DNA from: Ruegeria atlantica
GTDB lineage: Bacteria; Pseudomonadota; Alphaproteobacteria; Rhodobacterales; Rhodobacteraceae
NCBI RefSeq assembly: GCF_013033965.1
Contig: NZ_WQFE01000008.1
Coordinates: forward strand, 124,001-188,000
Reading direction: 5' to 3'
Length of the DNA: 64,000 nt
Shown here: one piece after another, positions 1-7,772 of the stretch
Layout: every line of letters begins with the position of its first letter
Position numbering within the stretch: position 1 is the first letter of the stretch
Position numbers and translations under genes: made by a program
The notes under the pieces: model-generated
The model's database searches: none
What the model was told of the DNA's origin: nothing
What the model saw: only the letters and a program-made list of their open reading frames with translations

Positions 1-1145
1 TCAAGTGGTGGCAAGCACTGTGGACCATCACCCGAGTATCAACCGTCGGTGCCACCCTTTTGCCCATTGGTTTAGTCGATGACGTGAAGGAGGTTCAGGC
101 TACGGCTAGACTAAAGCAACACCTAAAGGCGTTGATCCTTCCGTTAGCGGTCGGGTTGATGTTCCTGTTACTGTTGGCCTTGGCCAATCCCATCCTGGAA
201 CGGTTCCTGGATCAACTTGCCAGACTTGAATTTCTGACTACTGAGCACGCCCTTAGAATCTTCTTTTGGGTGGTCGTGGCGTCGGTCGTGTGGCCCTACC
301 TGAACTTGAGTGAATCTTGGCTTGGTCCGGTTGCCAGCACGCCCAAGTTCAAGTCGATCCACTTGCCCCGACTGGCATCGTTAGTGAGTGCCGAGTCGGT
401 TCGCAACTCGCTCTTCCTTTTCAACATCCTTTTCTTCGTTCAAACCGTTATGGATATCGGTGTGCTCACGGGTGGTATGTCGCTGCCCGACGGGATGACT
501 TACGCCCGCTATGCTCATCGAGGGGCCTATCCTCTGCTGGCAACTGCGCTTCTTGCCGGAGTGTTTGCAATCACTACGCACCAGATGATCGGAGAGAGCC
601 GGTTTCTGAAGAGCTTGTTACTCCTGTGGCTCGGTCAGAACCTTTTTCTGGTTTTCACTGCTGCATTCCGGCTCAACCTCTATGTGGAAGCCTACAATCT
701 CACCTACTTACGGGTAGGCGCCTTCGTTTGGATGGGGCTGGTTTTTGTTGGGCTGATCCTGACCGTCGCTCAGATCACCAGAGCTTACAGTGTTGGATGG
801 TTGGTGAGATCAAACTTGGCTGTATTGATGGGCACACTCTATCTGTGCAGTTTCGTCAACTTTGCCTGGGTGATCGCCGACTACAATTTGCACCACTCAA
901 ACACCATCGGTCGGCTCGATACTCGTTATGTCTGCGGGTTGGGTGAACTGGCGCTGCCCGCGATCCTAGAACATCACAGGGCGACCGGGGAGTCCGTGTG
1001 CAATGGATACCAGCGTCAGATGCCAGTACATTCCCCCATAAATAACTGGCGAGATTGGGGCTTTCGCGAATGGCGGCTTCAAGTCTATCTTGCCGCAGAA
1101 TTGCAGGAACAGGTGATTGATGCCCGGCCATATTCTCATCGCTGA
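1..1145 (+). CDS. DUF4173-family integral membrane protein (5' truncated by window edge)
   Basis: The reading frame is open from base 3 at the window edge, so the N-terminus lies outside. What is visible is a polytopic inner-membrane protein with about seven to eight hydrophobic segments. The central stretch around 'MSLPDGMTYARYAHRGAYPL' is the signature I associate with the DUF4173 family (related to DUF4153), whose biochemical role is unknown. The C-terminal part is soluble and rich in Trp and Arg. The stop lies 26 bases inside the downstream response-regulator gene, so the two are translationally coupled. This implies that the membrane protein belongs to the same regulatory unit, as a signal partner or as a target. 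A TTG at 60 could be used as a start, but reading continues in frame upstream, so I treat the gene as partial. Confidence 0.8.
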   Translation, partial: KWWQALWTITRVSTVGATLLPIGLVDDVKEVQATARLKQHLKALILPLAVGLMFLLLLALANPILERFLDQLARLEFLTTEHALRIFFWVVVASVVWPYLNLSESWLGPVASTPKFKSIHLPRLASLVSAESVRNSLFLFNILFFVQTVMDIGVLTGGMSLPDGMTYARYAHRGAYPLLATALLAGVFAITTHQMIGESRFLKSLLLLWLGQNLFLVFTAAFRLNLYVEAYNLTYLRVGAFVWMGLVFVGLILTVAQITRAYSVGWLVRSNLAVLMGTLYLCSFVNFAWVIADYNLHHSNTIGRLDTRYVCGLGELALPAILEHHRATGESVCNGYQRQMPVHSPINNWRDWGFREWRLQVYLAAELQEQVIDARPYSHR

Positions 1146-1812
1146 TGACGATCCGAACATCCGTGAGGTGATTGGGTTTGCAGTGGAGAAGTCCGGGTTC
1201 ACTGCTTCCTTTGCCGAGCATGGACTGGCCGCTCTGGAACAAGTTCAGACCGGCAATCCCGATCTTTTGGTGCTGGACATTGGATTGCCCGAGATGGACG
1301 GGCTTGAGGTTTGCCGTGAATTGCGAAAGACCTCGGACCTGCCCGTTCTGTTCCTCACCGCTCGGGATGAGGAGATCGACCGTATCATAGGGCTGGAGAT
1401 TGGCGGGGACGACTACGTGACCAAGCCGTTTTCACCCCGTGAACTGGTTGCCCGGATCAAGGTAATCTTAAAACGCACACAAATAAATAAAATGTCTTTG
1501 GCTCCGGCCTTTTCCCACGGTGACCTCCGGATCGACACTGACCGGCATCTCTGCCTTGTCGCAGGGAGGGAGGTTGCGCTGACCGCCTCAGAGTTCTCCC
1601 TACTAAGAGCCTTGATGTCAAAACCAATGAAGGTCGTGTCCCGGCAAAGCCTCGTTGATGTCGTCTACGGTCACAACATTCACGTCTCGGATCGCACAAT
1701 TGATAGCCACATTCGTAACATTCGGAGCAAACTGGCACTGGCGGGTTGTGTTGAGAGCATTGTGACGGTTCACGGCGTAGGTCTGAGGATGGGATCGTGC
1801 AACACAGCATGA
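1120..1812 (+). CDS. OmpR/PhoB-type response regulator, CreB-like
   Basis: Two-component response regulator of about 230 residues. The N-terminal receiver has the acidic cluster near residues 9-11, the phosphoacceptor Asp53 in 'LVLDIGLP', a conserved Thr in 'LFLTARD' and the switch Lys in 'YVTKPFSP'. The C-terminal half is a winged-helix DNA-binding domain with the 'LTASEFSLLRAL' and 'DRTIDSHIRNIRSKL' motifs. I chose ATG 1120 over the TTG three bases upstream because it is preceded by an AGGAACAGG-like ribosome site. It overlaps the upstream membrane-protein gene by 26 bases and the downstream kinase by 4 (ATGA), so the three form one operon. The CreB assignment comes from the CreC-like kinase partner, and the regulon is unknown. 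An intact receiver and effector domain make normal phosphorelay function likely. Confidence 0.88.
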   Translation: MPGHILIADDDPNIREVIGFAVEKSGFTASFAEHGLAALEQVQTGNPDLLVLDIGLPEMDGLEVCRELRKTSDLPVLFLTARDEEIDRIIGLEIGGDDYVTKPFSPRELVARIKVILKRTQINKMSLAPAFSHGDLRIDTDRHLCLVAGREVALTASEFSLLRALMSKPMKVVSRQSLVDVVYGHNIHVSDRTIDSHIRNIRSKLALAGCVESIVTVHGVGLRMGSCNTA

Positions 1813-3323
1813 CTCGAAAATGGCGTCCTCGGCTTTGGGCCGTAGTGCTGCTTGTACTCGGACTCGTCCTGTGCCTGCCCTTCGCTGGTTTGTTTTTGTT
1901 CAAGTTCTATGCCAACCAGCTTGTACAGCAGACCGAGGAAAGCCTGCTAACACAGGCGTCGGTCCTGGCGGCGGTATATGCTGAACTCTATCAGGCTGAA
2001 ACCAGTCGAGACGCTTACGATCCGGAGAGGCAGCAGGCATACACCCCGGTTTTTCCCTCCTTGTCGATGCAAGCCGAAGCAATCCTTCCGCCGCGCCCTG
2101 ATGCGGCTCCGATCACCATCGACCCCGCCATCGATTACCTCGAAATCGGTCCCGAACTTTCACGCATCGCGGATGCCTCCCAAGTAAACACACTGGCCGG
2201 ATACCGGTTTCTTGATCCAGATGGGAATGTCATTGGAGGGAGTGCCGAAGTTAGCCTTTCCCTGCTCCATGTGGACGAAGTCGCGAGAGCCCTTGGGGGT
2301 GAAACTGTCTCCGTTGCCCGAGAGCGCATCCGTGAAGGCCCAGAACCGGCTCTTTACTCCGTCAGCCGTGGCACCAGGGTCAGGGTCTTCGTCGCGATGC
2401 CCGTTGTCGTAGACGGTGACATCATAGGGGCCGTCTACATCAGCCGGACTCCGAACCATATCTTTAGGTTTCTCTATGGCGAACGGTTCAACCTGGCCAA
2501 AGCAGGGCTTTTCATCATCGTTTCGACTGCACTGATCGGCTTCATCTTTTGGCGCTTCATCACCCGTCCTATACAGACGCTTATCCATCGTACCCAGATC
2601 ACCGGAAACGGAAAACGCTGGGAGCCTCTAAATCATTATGGCACCCGAGAAATCGAAAACCTCAGCCATAGTTTTCAATCCCTCACAAGACGACTTCAAG
2701 ACCAGCAGGATGCACTGCAGACATACACAGCCCATGTGACTCACGAATTGAAGTCACCGCTGACCGCCGTGAAAGGCGCGGCTGAGTTACTACGTGACGG
2801 AGCTATGCCCGACGAGCAGCGGAACCTTTTCCTGGATAACATCGACCGTGATACAGATCGTATGGAAGACCTTCTCGCCAGCATGCGCTCATTCAGCCTG
2901 GCTGAACAGAACGCCATCGGGGGCGCATGCTGCCTGGCAGACGTGGAGGATCAGATGCGGGGAAGATTCTCACGGCTATCCATCACCTTGATGAACGCCG
3001 ATCTAGTTTTGCCAGTGCATCCGAAAACCCTAATGATCATCCTGACACATATTCTAGAAAACGCCCAACAACATGACGCTGATGAGATCGTCTTGAGAAC
3101 CACCGCGGATTCGTCTGGAGTAAGCCTAACCATTACGGACAATGGCCCTGGAATCAGCGACGGAAACCGAAACAAGATCATGGACCCATTCTTCACGACC
3201 CGTCGCGATCATGGCGGTACGGGGATGGGGCTGAACATCGTGAATGCAATCGTCAAGGCCCTCGGGGGCATCATTGAACCTCAACCAAACCCGACAGGGG
3301 CACGGTTCCGGATCAAGTTTTAA
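1809..3323 (+). CDS. Sensor histidine kinase, CreC-like
   Basis: Membrane sensor kinase of about 504 residues. Order: N-terminal membrane segment (about residues 10-30), a periplasmic sensing region of about 200 residues, a second membrane segment near 235, a HAMP-like linker, a dimerisation domain with the phosphorylated His in 'THVTHELKSPLTAVKGAAE'-like context (near residue 312), then an HATPase domain with the N box ('HILENAQQHD'), G1 ('DNGPGIS') and G2 ('GGTGMGLNIV'). The 'HELKSPL.A..GAAELL' H box is close to CreC of E. coli, where CreBC responds to carbon metabolism and cell-wall stress. The start is the ATG at 1809 that overlaps the response-regulator stop as ATGA. An in-frame GTG lies 12 bases upstream. 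It presumably phosphorylates the adjacent response regulator. Confidence 0.88.
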   Translation: MTRKWRPRLWAVVLLVLGLVLCLPFAGLFLFKFYANQLVQQTEESLLTQASVLAAVYAELYQAETSRDAYDPERQQAYTPVFPSLSMQAEAILPPRPDAAPITIDPAIDYLEIGPELSRIADASQVNTLAGYRFLDPDGNVIGGSAEVSLSLLHVDEVARALGGETVSVARERIREGPEPALYSVSRGTRVRVFVAMPVVVDGDIIGAVYISRTPNHIFRFLYGERFNLAKAGLFIIVSTALIGFIFWRFITRPIQTLIHRTQITGNGKRWEPLNHYGTREIENLSHSFQSLTRRLQDQQDALQTYTAHVTHELKSPLTAVKGAAELLRDGAMPDEQRNLFLDNIDRDTDRMEDLLASMRSFSLAEQNAIGGACCLADVEDQMRGRFSRLSITLMNADLVLPVHPKTLMIILTHILENAQQHDADEIVLRTTADSSGVSLTITDNGPGISDGNRNKIMDPFFTTRRDHGGTGMGLNIVNAIVKALGGIIEPQPNPTGARFRIKF

Positions 3324-3346
3324 ACAAGCGGACAAAACGCAGTTTC

Positions 3347-3823
3347 ATGCTCACGGCACACCTACCATCGGGGTATTGTTTAGGGAAGTTATCTCGGTTT
3401 CACGGGTGGACTTTTGCCGCCGCGGTCCTTGGGTCCGTTCTCCCGGATGCCGATTTACTTTTCTTTTACTTCATCGATCAAAAGGCGATCCATCACCACC
3501 GGTATTGGATGCATATCCCATTGTTTTGGGCAGTCATTGCAGGGGTCGCGTTGTCGCTTTTGTGGAATTCACGCTTCAAACAGGTAGCCATTGCGTTCTT
3601 CGCGGCAATATTCCTCCACTTGATACTGGATAGTGTTGGTGGCGGGATCATGTGGCTTGCACCCTTCAACACCGAACTCTGGGCGCTGGTAGCGATTCCC
3701 CCACGCTATCCTCACTGGGTTCTCTCGTTCCTGCTTCATTGGACGATCCTGATTGAAGTATTGATATGGGCATGGGCAGTTTATTTTTTCCTGAAGCAAA
3801 GGCGATATTGCGCGGCGCGGTGA
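3347..3823 (+). CDS. YdjM-type membrane-bound metal-dependent hydrolase
   Basis: Protein of 158 residues with about four membrane segments. It matches the LexA-binding, inner-membrane putative hydrolase family (YdjM/YbcI type): an N-terminal 'AHLPSGY' His, a 'LPDAD' di-aspartate, and a His-rich 'HHHRYWMH' stretch, all likely metal ligands, plus a later 'HLILDSVGGG' His/Asp pair. The family's substrate is not established, and lipid-linked or phosphoester substrates have been suggested by analogy. ATG 3347 lies 23 bases after the histidine-kinase stop on the same strand, so it is probably the last gene of the two-component operon. The association with a CreBC-like system suggests an envelope role, which is inference. 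Confidence 0.72.
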   Translation: MLTAHLPSGYCLGKLSRFHGWTFAAAVLGSVLPDADLLFFYFIDQKAIHHHRYWMHIPLFWAVIAGVALSLLWNSRFKQVAIAFFAAIFLHLILDSVGGGIMWLAPFNTELWALVAIPPRYPHWVLSFLLHWTILIEVLIWAWAVYFFLKQRRYCAAR

Positions 3824-4174
3824 TACTTTCGTCTGCCACTTCAAATGTTCCTTTGGACAAACAGACAAACCACACCCAGGGATGTCCATTCCGTCAGAAC
3901 CCGCCGGAGATACTGCGACTCCGCGATCTATGCAACACGGTCTTGATGACTTAAAAGAGCTTTGTTCGGCTCACATCAACCACGAGGTTGAGCAAATGAG
4001 AGTTGCCGTTGCGGATTTTGACGACCGGCTGCGCTTTAAAGGGGCGGTAAAGAACAATTACCGGCTGGACTGATCTTCTCCCTGATATTTCCTGCCGTTG
4101 ACAGCCTCCCCCCACCATGCTTGGCTGCTTCAAACTTTAGAGGATAACAGACCATTAGATTTTCAGGATTTTTT
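3824..4174. other. Intergenic stretch without a convincing gene
   Basis: About 350 bases. A 63-residue frame starting with ATG at 3882 is open, but it has no clear ribosome site and no recognisable motif. Its reading frame ends well before the next gene. I see no tRNA, strong hairpin or insertion sequence. It probably holds the promoter for the TolB-like gene that follows. Confidence 0.4.
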
Positions 4175-5128
4175 GTGATCGCAGCCATGTTGTGCGGAGG
4201 GCCCTTTGCAGTCGGGTCCGCCTCGGCTGATACACTAATTTACTCACGATCGGCACAACTCATCGAAAACCCAACGGGTACGTTCCGGGATGTCTATGAC
4301 ATTTTTTCTGTGGACACAGGCACAGGATTTACGAAGCGGCTGACGACTACGCCAACCGGGCTGGAATACGACAACGCTGATGGTGCTCTCAACGACGCCG
4401 AAAATCTTCTGGTGTTCTACAGCTACCGGCATCGCGATGAGGCCGGAAACGGAAATTCCGCGGAACTCTACACCATGGCAGCTGACGGAACTCAGGAAAC
4501 CCGTATCTCCACCAATGCGGCCATTGATGATGCTTTTCCGCAATGGTGCGGTAACTTCATTGTCTTTACGAGGGATGATTTTTCCGATGGCAATGCCGGT
4601 GACATCTACCGCATCAATCCGGATCGTTCGGGATTAGCGCCCGTCGTCCAGACCACCGCAGACGAGTTTGAGCCAGACTGCCATTCAGCATCGAACAAGC
4701 TGGTCTATGTGAAGGCCAATGCTCCAAATGATCGCAAGATCGTCGTCTCAAATCTGGACGGGTCAAACCCTGTCGTTCTTACCACCCTACCCACTATCTG
4801 CGGCGAACCCCGATGGTCTCAGGACGGCCAATGGATCGTATATTCCTGTGATCACCACGCGCCACAAACATTTGACACCGAGATCTATAGGATGCGTCCG
4901 GTCGATGTTTCGCCGGCGGATGGAGAGGGCGACGACCGACAGCGTTTGACTATCTCGCCTGCGGGATCTCGCGCGAGCTCACCCGTTCTCTCGCCCTCTG
5001 GTGCCAGAGTGGGCTGGACCCGGGAAACCGGCCCGGAGTGGACGGTTTTTTGGAAGACCATTGGCACGACAGATGATGCGCCCGTAGCGGTCATCGACGG
5101 CAGAAGTTTTCTAAGTGATTGGAAATAG
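4175..5128 (+). CDS. Exported TolB-like / WD40-like beta-propeller protein
   Basis: Protein of about 317 residues that starts with a short hydrophobic leader ending near 'GSASADT', so it is probably exported to the periplasm. The mature part carries repeated propeller blades of the TolB/PD40 type: 'DIFSVDTGTGFTKRLT', 'ELYTMAADGTQETRIS', 'DIYRINPDRSG', and 'PRWSQDGQWIVYSCD' followed by 'EIYRMRPVDVS'. Each pairs a name-of-structure strand with a 'W/G.I.Y' strand. Blades of this kind bind protein or glycan partners, and no catalytic residues are evident. The start is uncertain: GTG at 4175 gives the full leader, while ATG at 4187 would shorten it, and an in-frame stop sits at 4145. It is followed after 21 bases by an orphan gene on the same strand. 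Confidence 0.75.
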   Translation: MIAAMLCGGPFAVGSASADTLIYSRSAQLIENPTGTFRDVYDIFSVDTGTGFTKRLTTTPTGLEYDNADGALNDAENLLVFYSYRHRDEAGNGNSAELYTMAADGTQETRISTNAAIDDAFPQWCGNFIVFTRDDFSDGNAGDIYRINPDRSGLAPVVQTTADEFEPDCHSASNKLVYVKANAPNDRKIVVSNLDGSNPVVLTTLPTICGEPRWSQDGQWIVYSCDHHAPQTFDTEIYRMRPVDVSPADGEGDDRQRLTISPAGSRASSPVLSPSGARVGWTRETGPEWTVFWKTIGTTDDAPVAVIDGRSFLSDWK

Positions 5129-5149
5129 ATTTGGAGCAGGAGAATTGAG

Positions 5150-5842
5150 ATGCCGTGGGACTTTCAGCCGGAACTGATCATTCAGGGTGTGGCAAGCAAG
5201 GCCGATCTGCTGACTAGGCCGACCGGCGATATCCGGCTTGATCGGTTCCTGATTGTAAACGATCCGGCGCAAATTGATGCGAGTTGGATTGGGGAAAGCT
5301 TTGACGAGGTGGTTAAGACTATGCACCCAGCCACAAGCGTCAAAATTGATGGGGAAGACCAACCAACACATGATCTTCACGCCGGAGGCCTGTTTTTTCG
5401 CAACTTTCAAATGGTCAATTCGAAGTTCAGATCGATCAATTTGAGCAGCACAAGCCTAGGCGGAAACAACTACCTCAACAATGTTGATACCGGGGTCGTT
5501 AACCTGAGCTTCACGCATGCGTTGCCGGATGGGGACACGCAACCGGTAAAAGGGTTCGTGTTTCAGGACACAACCTGTTCCAGTATGCTGATAGCGAGGT
5601 GCACATTGAAGCATATTAGCTTTCGGGATTTTGTGACCTCCGGAAACCTGGTGATTGAACAATGTGACACCGAGCACATTTTCTTAACACAAAACACCAG
5701 AGTGTCAGGGCTCCGCTATCATGGAACAAGCGCAACCCTTTCGGCCGATTTTGATCGCGTCGCAATCAAACCACAGCCAAATGTACTGGAAGTGCCGTTG
5801 GGAATGTACCCGGCGATAGAGCAACTTCAAGTGAATTGGTAG
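5150..5842 (+). CDS. Hypothetical protein, possible right-handed beta-helix fold
   Basis: Protein of 230 residues, start ATG 5150 with a well-placed AGGAG six to seven bases upstream. I do not recognise a family. The N-terminal 60 residues look like a small alpha/beta domain. From about residue 75 the chain falls into short turns of the pattern 'F.N..MVNSKFRSINLSS', 'YLNNVDTGVVNLSF', 'FVFQDTTCSSMLIARCTLKHISF', 'LVIEQCDTEHIFL', which resembles a pentapeptide-like or right-handed beta-helix repeat. No signal peptide or membrane segment is seen. The gene lies 21 bases after the TolB-like gene, so they are probably co-transcribed. It borders a transposase remnant, so it may sit at an insertion boundary. 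Confidence 0.6.
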   Translation: MPWDFQPELIIQGVASKADLLTRPTGDIRLDRFLIVNDPAQIDASWIGESFDEVVKTMHPATSVKIDGEDQPTHDLHAGGLFFRNFQMVNSKFRSINLSSTSLGGNNYLNNVDTGVVNLSFTHALPDGDTQPVKGFVFQDTTCSSMLIARCTLKHISFRDFVTSGNLVIEQCDTEHIFLTQNTRVSGLRYHGTSATLSADFDRVAIKPQPNVLEVPLGMYPAIEQLQVNW

Positions 5843-5865
5843 TGCTTCTGTCTGGCGGCTGTATT

Positions 5866-6003
5866 CAGTTCCCGGCCGACAATCTCGCTCCTAGCAGCCA
5901 ACAGATCCTCAACGTCTGCTGTGCTAATCGCAAGGCGATAGTAAGCCCAATCCGCGCAGGCAATGATCTCTCGAAGATAGCAAAAACCCTTCGGGCAAGG
6001 CAT
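5866..6003 (-). pseudogene. IS6-family transposase N-terminal remnant
   Basis: On the minus strand a frame of about 46 residues begins 'MPCPKGFCYLREIIACADW' and continues with 'YRLAISTADVEDLLAARSEI' and 'VGRE'. This is the N-terminal 'GFRFP.EII..AVW.Y.RF.LS..DVEDLLAERG..VS.E' block of IS6-family transposases of alphaproteobacteria. The similarity stops abruptly after 'VGREL', and the DDE catalytic domain is missing. Only a decayed fragment therefore remains between the orphan gene and the crotonase gene. It indicates a past insertion at this junction. Identification is from remembered family consensus. Confidence 0.6.
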
Positions 6004-6107
6004 GATCGGTGGGATGTTCATTTGCCCGACATGGCGGGATCTCTCTGCCTGAACAGGTCGGCAATACCTATTGCTGCCCTGCAGCGCTAAGTTGCCAACG
6101 AACTCGG

Positions 6108-6243
6108 CAGCGGGATCTGTGCCCCGTCTGTTTCCTTGGCGACGTGAGGTAACCACGCTGATTTATTGACCAAGGCTATTCGTCCGCATACGAACTTGCC
6201 CAAACGCAGAAAACCGACACCCGACGCGGCACAGATCCCGCTG
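6108..6243. repeat. 21-bp inverted repeat with 94-bp spacer
   Basis: Arm one (6108-6128) reads CAGCGGGATCTGTGCCCCGTC. Arm two (6223-6243) is its reverse complement with one mismatch in 21. The arms enclose 94 bases without a gene, and the right arm ends 20 bases before the crotonase start. Their placement just upstream of the transposase remnant suggests insertion-sequence ends, but a regulatory stem-loop in the leader of the crotonase gene is equally possible. Confidence 0.55.
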
Positions 6244-6263
6244 ATCTACCAAGGACAAACTCC

Positions 6264-7028
6264 ATGAGCGAAAACATCATCGTCAGCACTCAGGATCGCG
6301 TCACAACGGTGACGATTTCTCGTGAGGAAAAGAAAAACGCGATCACTTTCGCCATGTATACCGCGATGGCAAAGGCCATTGAGGATTATGGTCAAACCGA
6401 TGATGCCCGGGCATTCGTTATTACAGGCTGCGGCGATATGTTCACAGCCGGGAATGACCTACAGGACTTCATGTCGGGCGGTCTTCCGGCCAGTAACGAC
6501 GAAAACCCGATCGTCCGGTTTTTGAATGCGATCCGCGATTGCCCGAAGCCTCTGATCGCGGCTGTAAACGGGCCCGCGATTGGCGTTGGCCTGACCATGC
6601 TGCTGCACTGCGACCTGGTCTATTCTGCACGCAGCGCCACCTATAGCGCACCATTTGTCCAACTGGGTCTGGTACCCGAAGCCGGGTCTTCGATGCTGTT
6701 GCCTGCATCCCTTGGCATGGCTGTCGCCAATGATGTCTTGCTGGCCGGGCGGGTCCTGACCGCGGCCGAGGCCTTGGACCATGGATTGGTCGCCCGCGTC
6801 TTCGTCGACGAGGATCTGATGAGCAATGTGCAGGAAATCGCACAGAGCATAGCGGCCTCATCGCCGACTGCCCTCAAACAATCAAAGGCCTTGATCCGTA
6901 ATCAGCGTGCAGAGGTGGCAGGGCACATGTCCGCGGAGATCAAGATCTTTGCCGCGCAACTCCAGTCCCCCGATTTTGCCGAAAGCGTTGCGGCCAAACT
7001 GCAAAAACGAGCTCCCAACTATGGCTGA
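6264..7028 (+). CDS. Enoyl-CoA hydratase/isomerase (crotonase) family protein
   Basis: Crotonase-fold protein of 254 residues, the usual length. The oxyanion-hole strands are visible at 'AFVITGCGDMFTAGNDLQDF' and 'AVNGPAIGVGLTMLLHCDLV'. The general acid/base region reads 'LGLVPEAGSSMLLP', carrying one Glu, as in many enoyl-CoA isomerases and in hydratases of relaxed function. It acts on acyl-CoA thioesters in the cytoplasm, and the exact substrate cannot be read from sequence. ATG 6264 follows an AAGGA at a good distance. No other fatty-acid gene adjoins it. The nearest downstream gene, for a CBS protein, is 231 bases away, so it is probably monocistronic. The upstream 21-bp inverted repeat could affect its expression. 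Confidence 0.82.
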   Translation: MSENIIVSTQDRVTTVTISREEKKNAITFAMYTAMAKAIEDYGQTDDARAFVITGCGDMFTAGNDLQDFMSGGLPASNDENPIVRFLNAIRDCPKPLIAAVNGPAIGVGLTMLLHCDLVYSARSATYSAPFVQLGLVPEAGSSMLLPASLGMAVANDVLLAGRVLTAAEALDHGLVARVFVDEDLMSNVQEIAQSIAASSPTALKQSKALIRNQRAEVAGHMSAEIKIFAAQLQSPDFAESVAAKLQKRAPNYG

Positions 7029-7259
7029 CCCAAAAGCAAGCTGAAAACCGACATCTCTTTGCAGGTCTATTAGGTCAATAAGCAAGGGATCATAACTTAA
7101 TTTCATTACTGGGCTGGTCAATCCCGCCCGGCGATGGAATCAGTGCACATCAACAATTTTTGATTCGTCCCAACCGGCTTTTACAAGCCGCGCAGTACAT
7201 ATTCAGCGGCATTTTGGATGGTGTTTCATCCGACGGCCGCATGAAGTCAGAGGAAAAGC

Positions 7260-7748
7260 ATGGGCCTAACCTGCTATGACGTGATGGTACCGCCTGAGGT
7301 ACAAAAGACCATTCTGCCGGATGAAAGCATCGCCACGGCGTTCAACATAATCAGGGGCAGCCGGGCGCGGTTTCTTCCCGTTGTGGCAGAAGACGGAACC
7401 TATGTCGGCGTTTTTACTGCGCCTACACTGCTGAAACTGATCCTGCCGAAGGCGGCGACAATTGGTTTGAACGATGATGCGTCGCGCGTACCGATTGAAT
7501 CTCTGAGCTTCATGAACTTGACGCGGGATGATTTCGAACAACAGCTGGAGCGACTGAAAACCGAAACGGTACGCGACAACATGTCAAGGCCCTCGAACAT
7601 TCCCGTTGCTGCACCAGATACGCCGGTGATGGAAGGTATCTTCCTGATCTACAAATACAAACGGCACGTGATCCTTGTTGAGCCCGAAACCAATCGTTTC
7701 GTCGGCACCGTAAGCGCCAACTCGCTTTTGGATCGCGCACTCAGCTAA
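7260..7748 (+). CDS. Tandem CBS-domain protein
   Basis: Soluble protein of 162 residues made of two CBS modules. The first runs from 'DVMVPPEVQKTILPDESIATAF' to 'GTYVGVFTAPTLLKLILP'. The second runs from 'TVRDNMSRPSNIPVAAPDTPVME' to 'RFVGTVSANSLLDRAL'. CBS pairs (Bateman modules) bind adenine nucleotides or related ligands and regulate a partner protein. No catalytic domain is attached. It lies 24 bases upstream of a 12-segment ion permease on the same strand, and the permease frame follows directly from the CBS stop. A regulatory role on that transporter is a reasonable inference. ATG 7260 is preceded by AGAGGAAAAG. Confidence 0.82.
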   Translation: MGLTCYDVMVPPEVQKTILPDESIATAFNIIRGSRARFLPVVAEDGTYVGVFTAPTLLKLILPKAATIGLNDDASRVPIESLSFMNLTRDDFEQQLERLKTETVRDNMSRPSNIPVAAPDTPVMEGIFLIYKYKRHVILVEPETNRFVGTVSANSLLDRALS

Positions 7749-7772
7749 CCCTATACGAACCGGACTAAAACC

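Noticed and set aside
3882..4073. A 63-codon frame in the gap before the TolB-like gene
   Set aside because: No ribosome site or recognisable motif. It overlaps nothing else, but nothing supports it as a gene.
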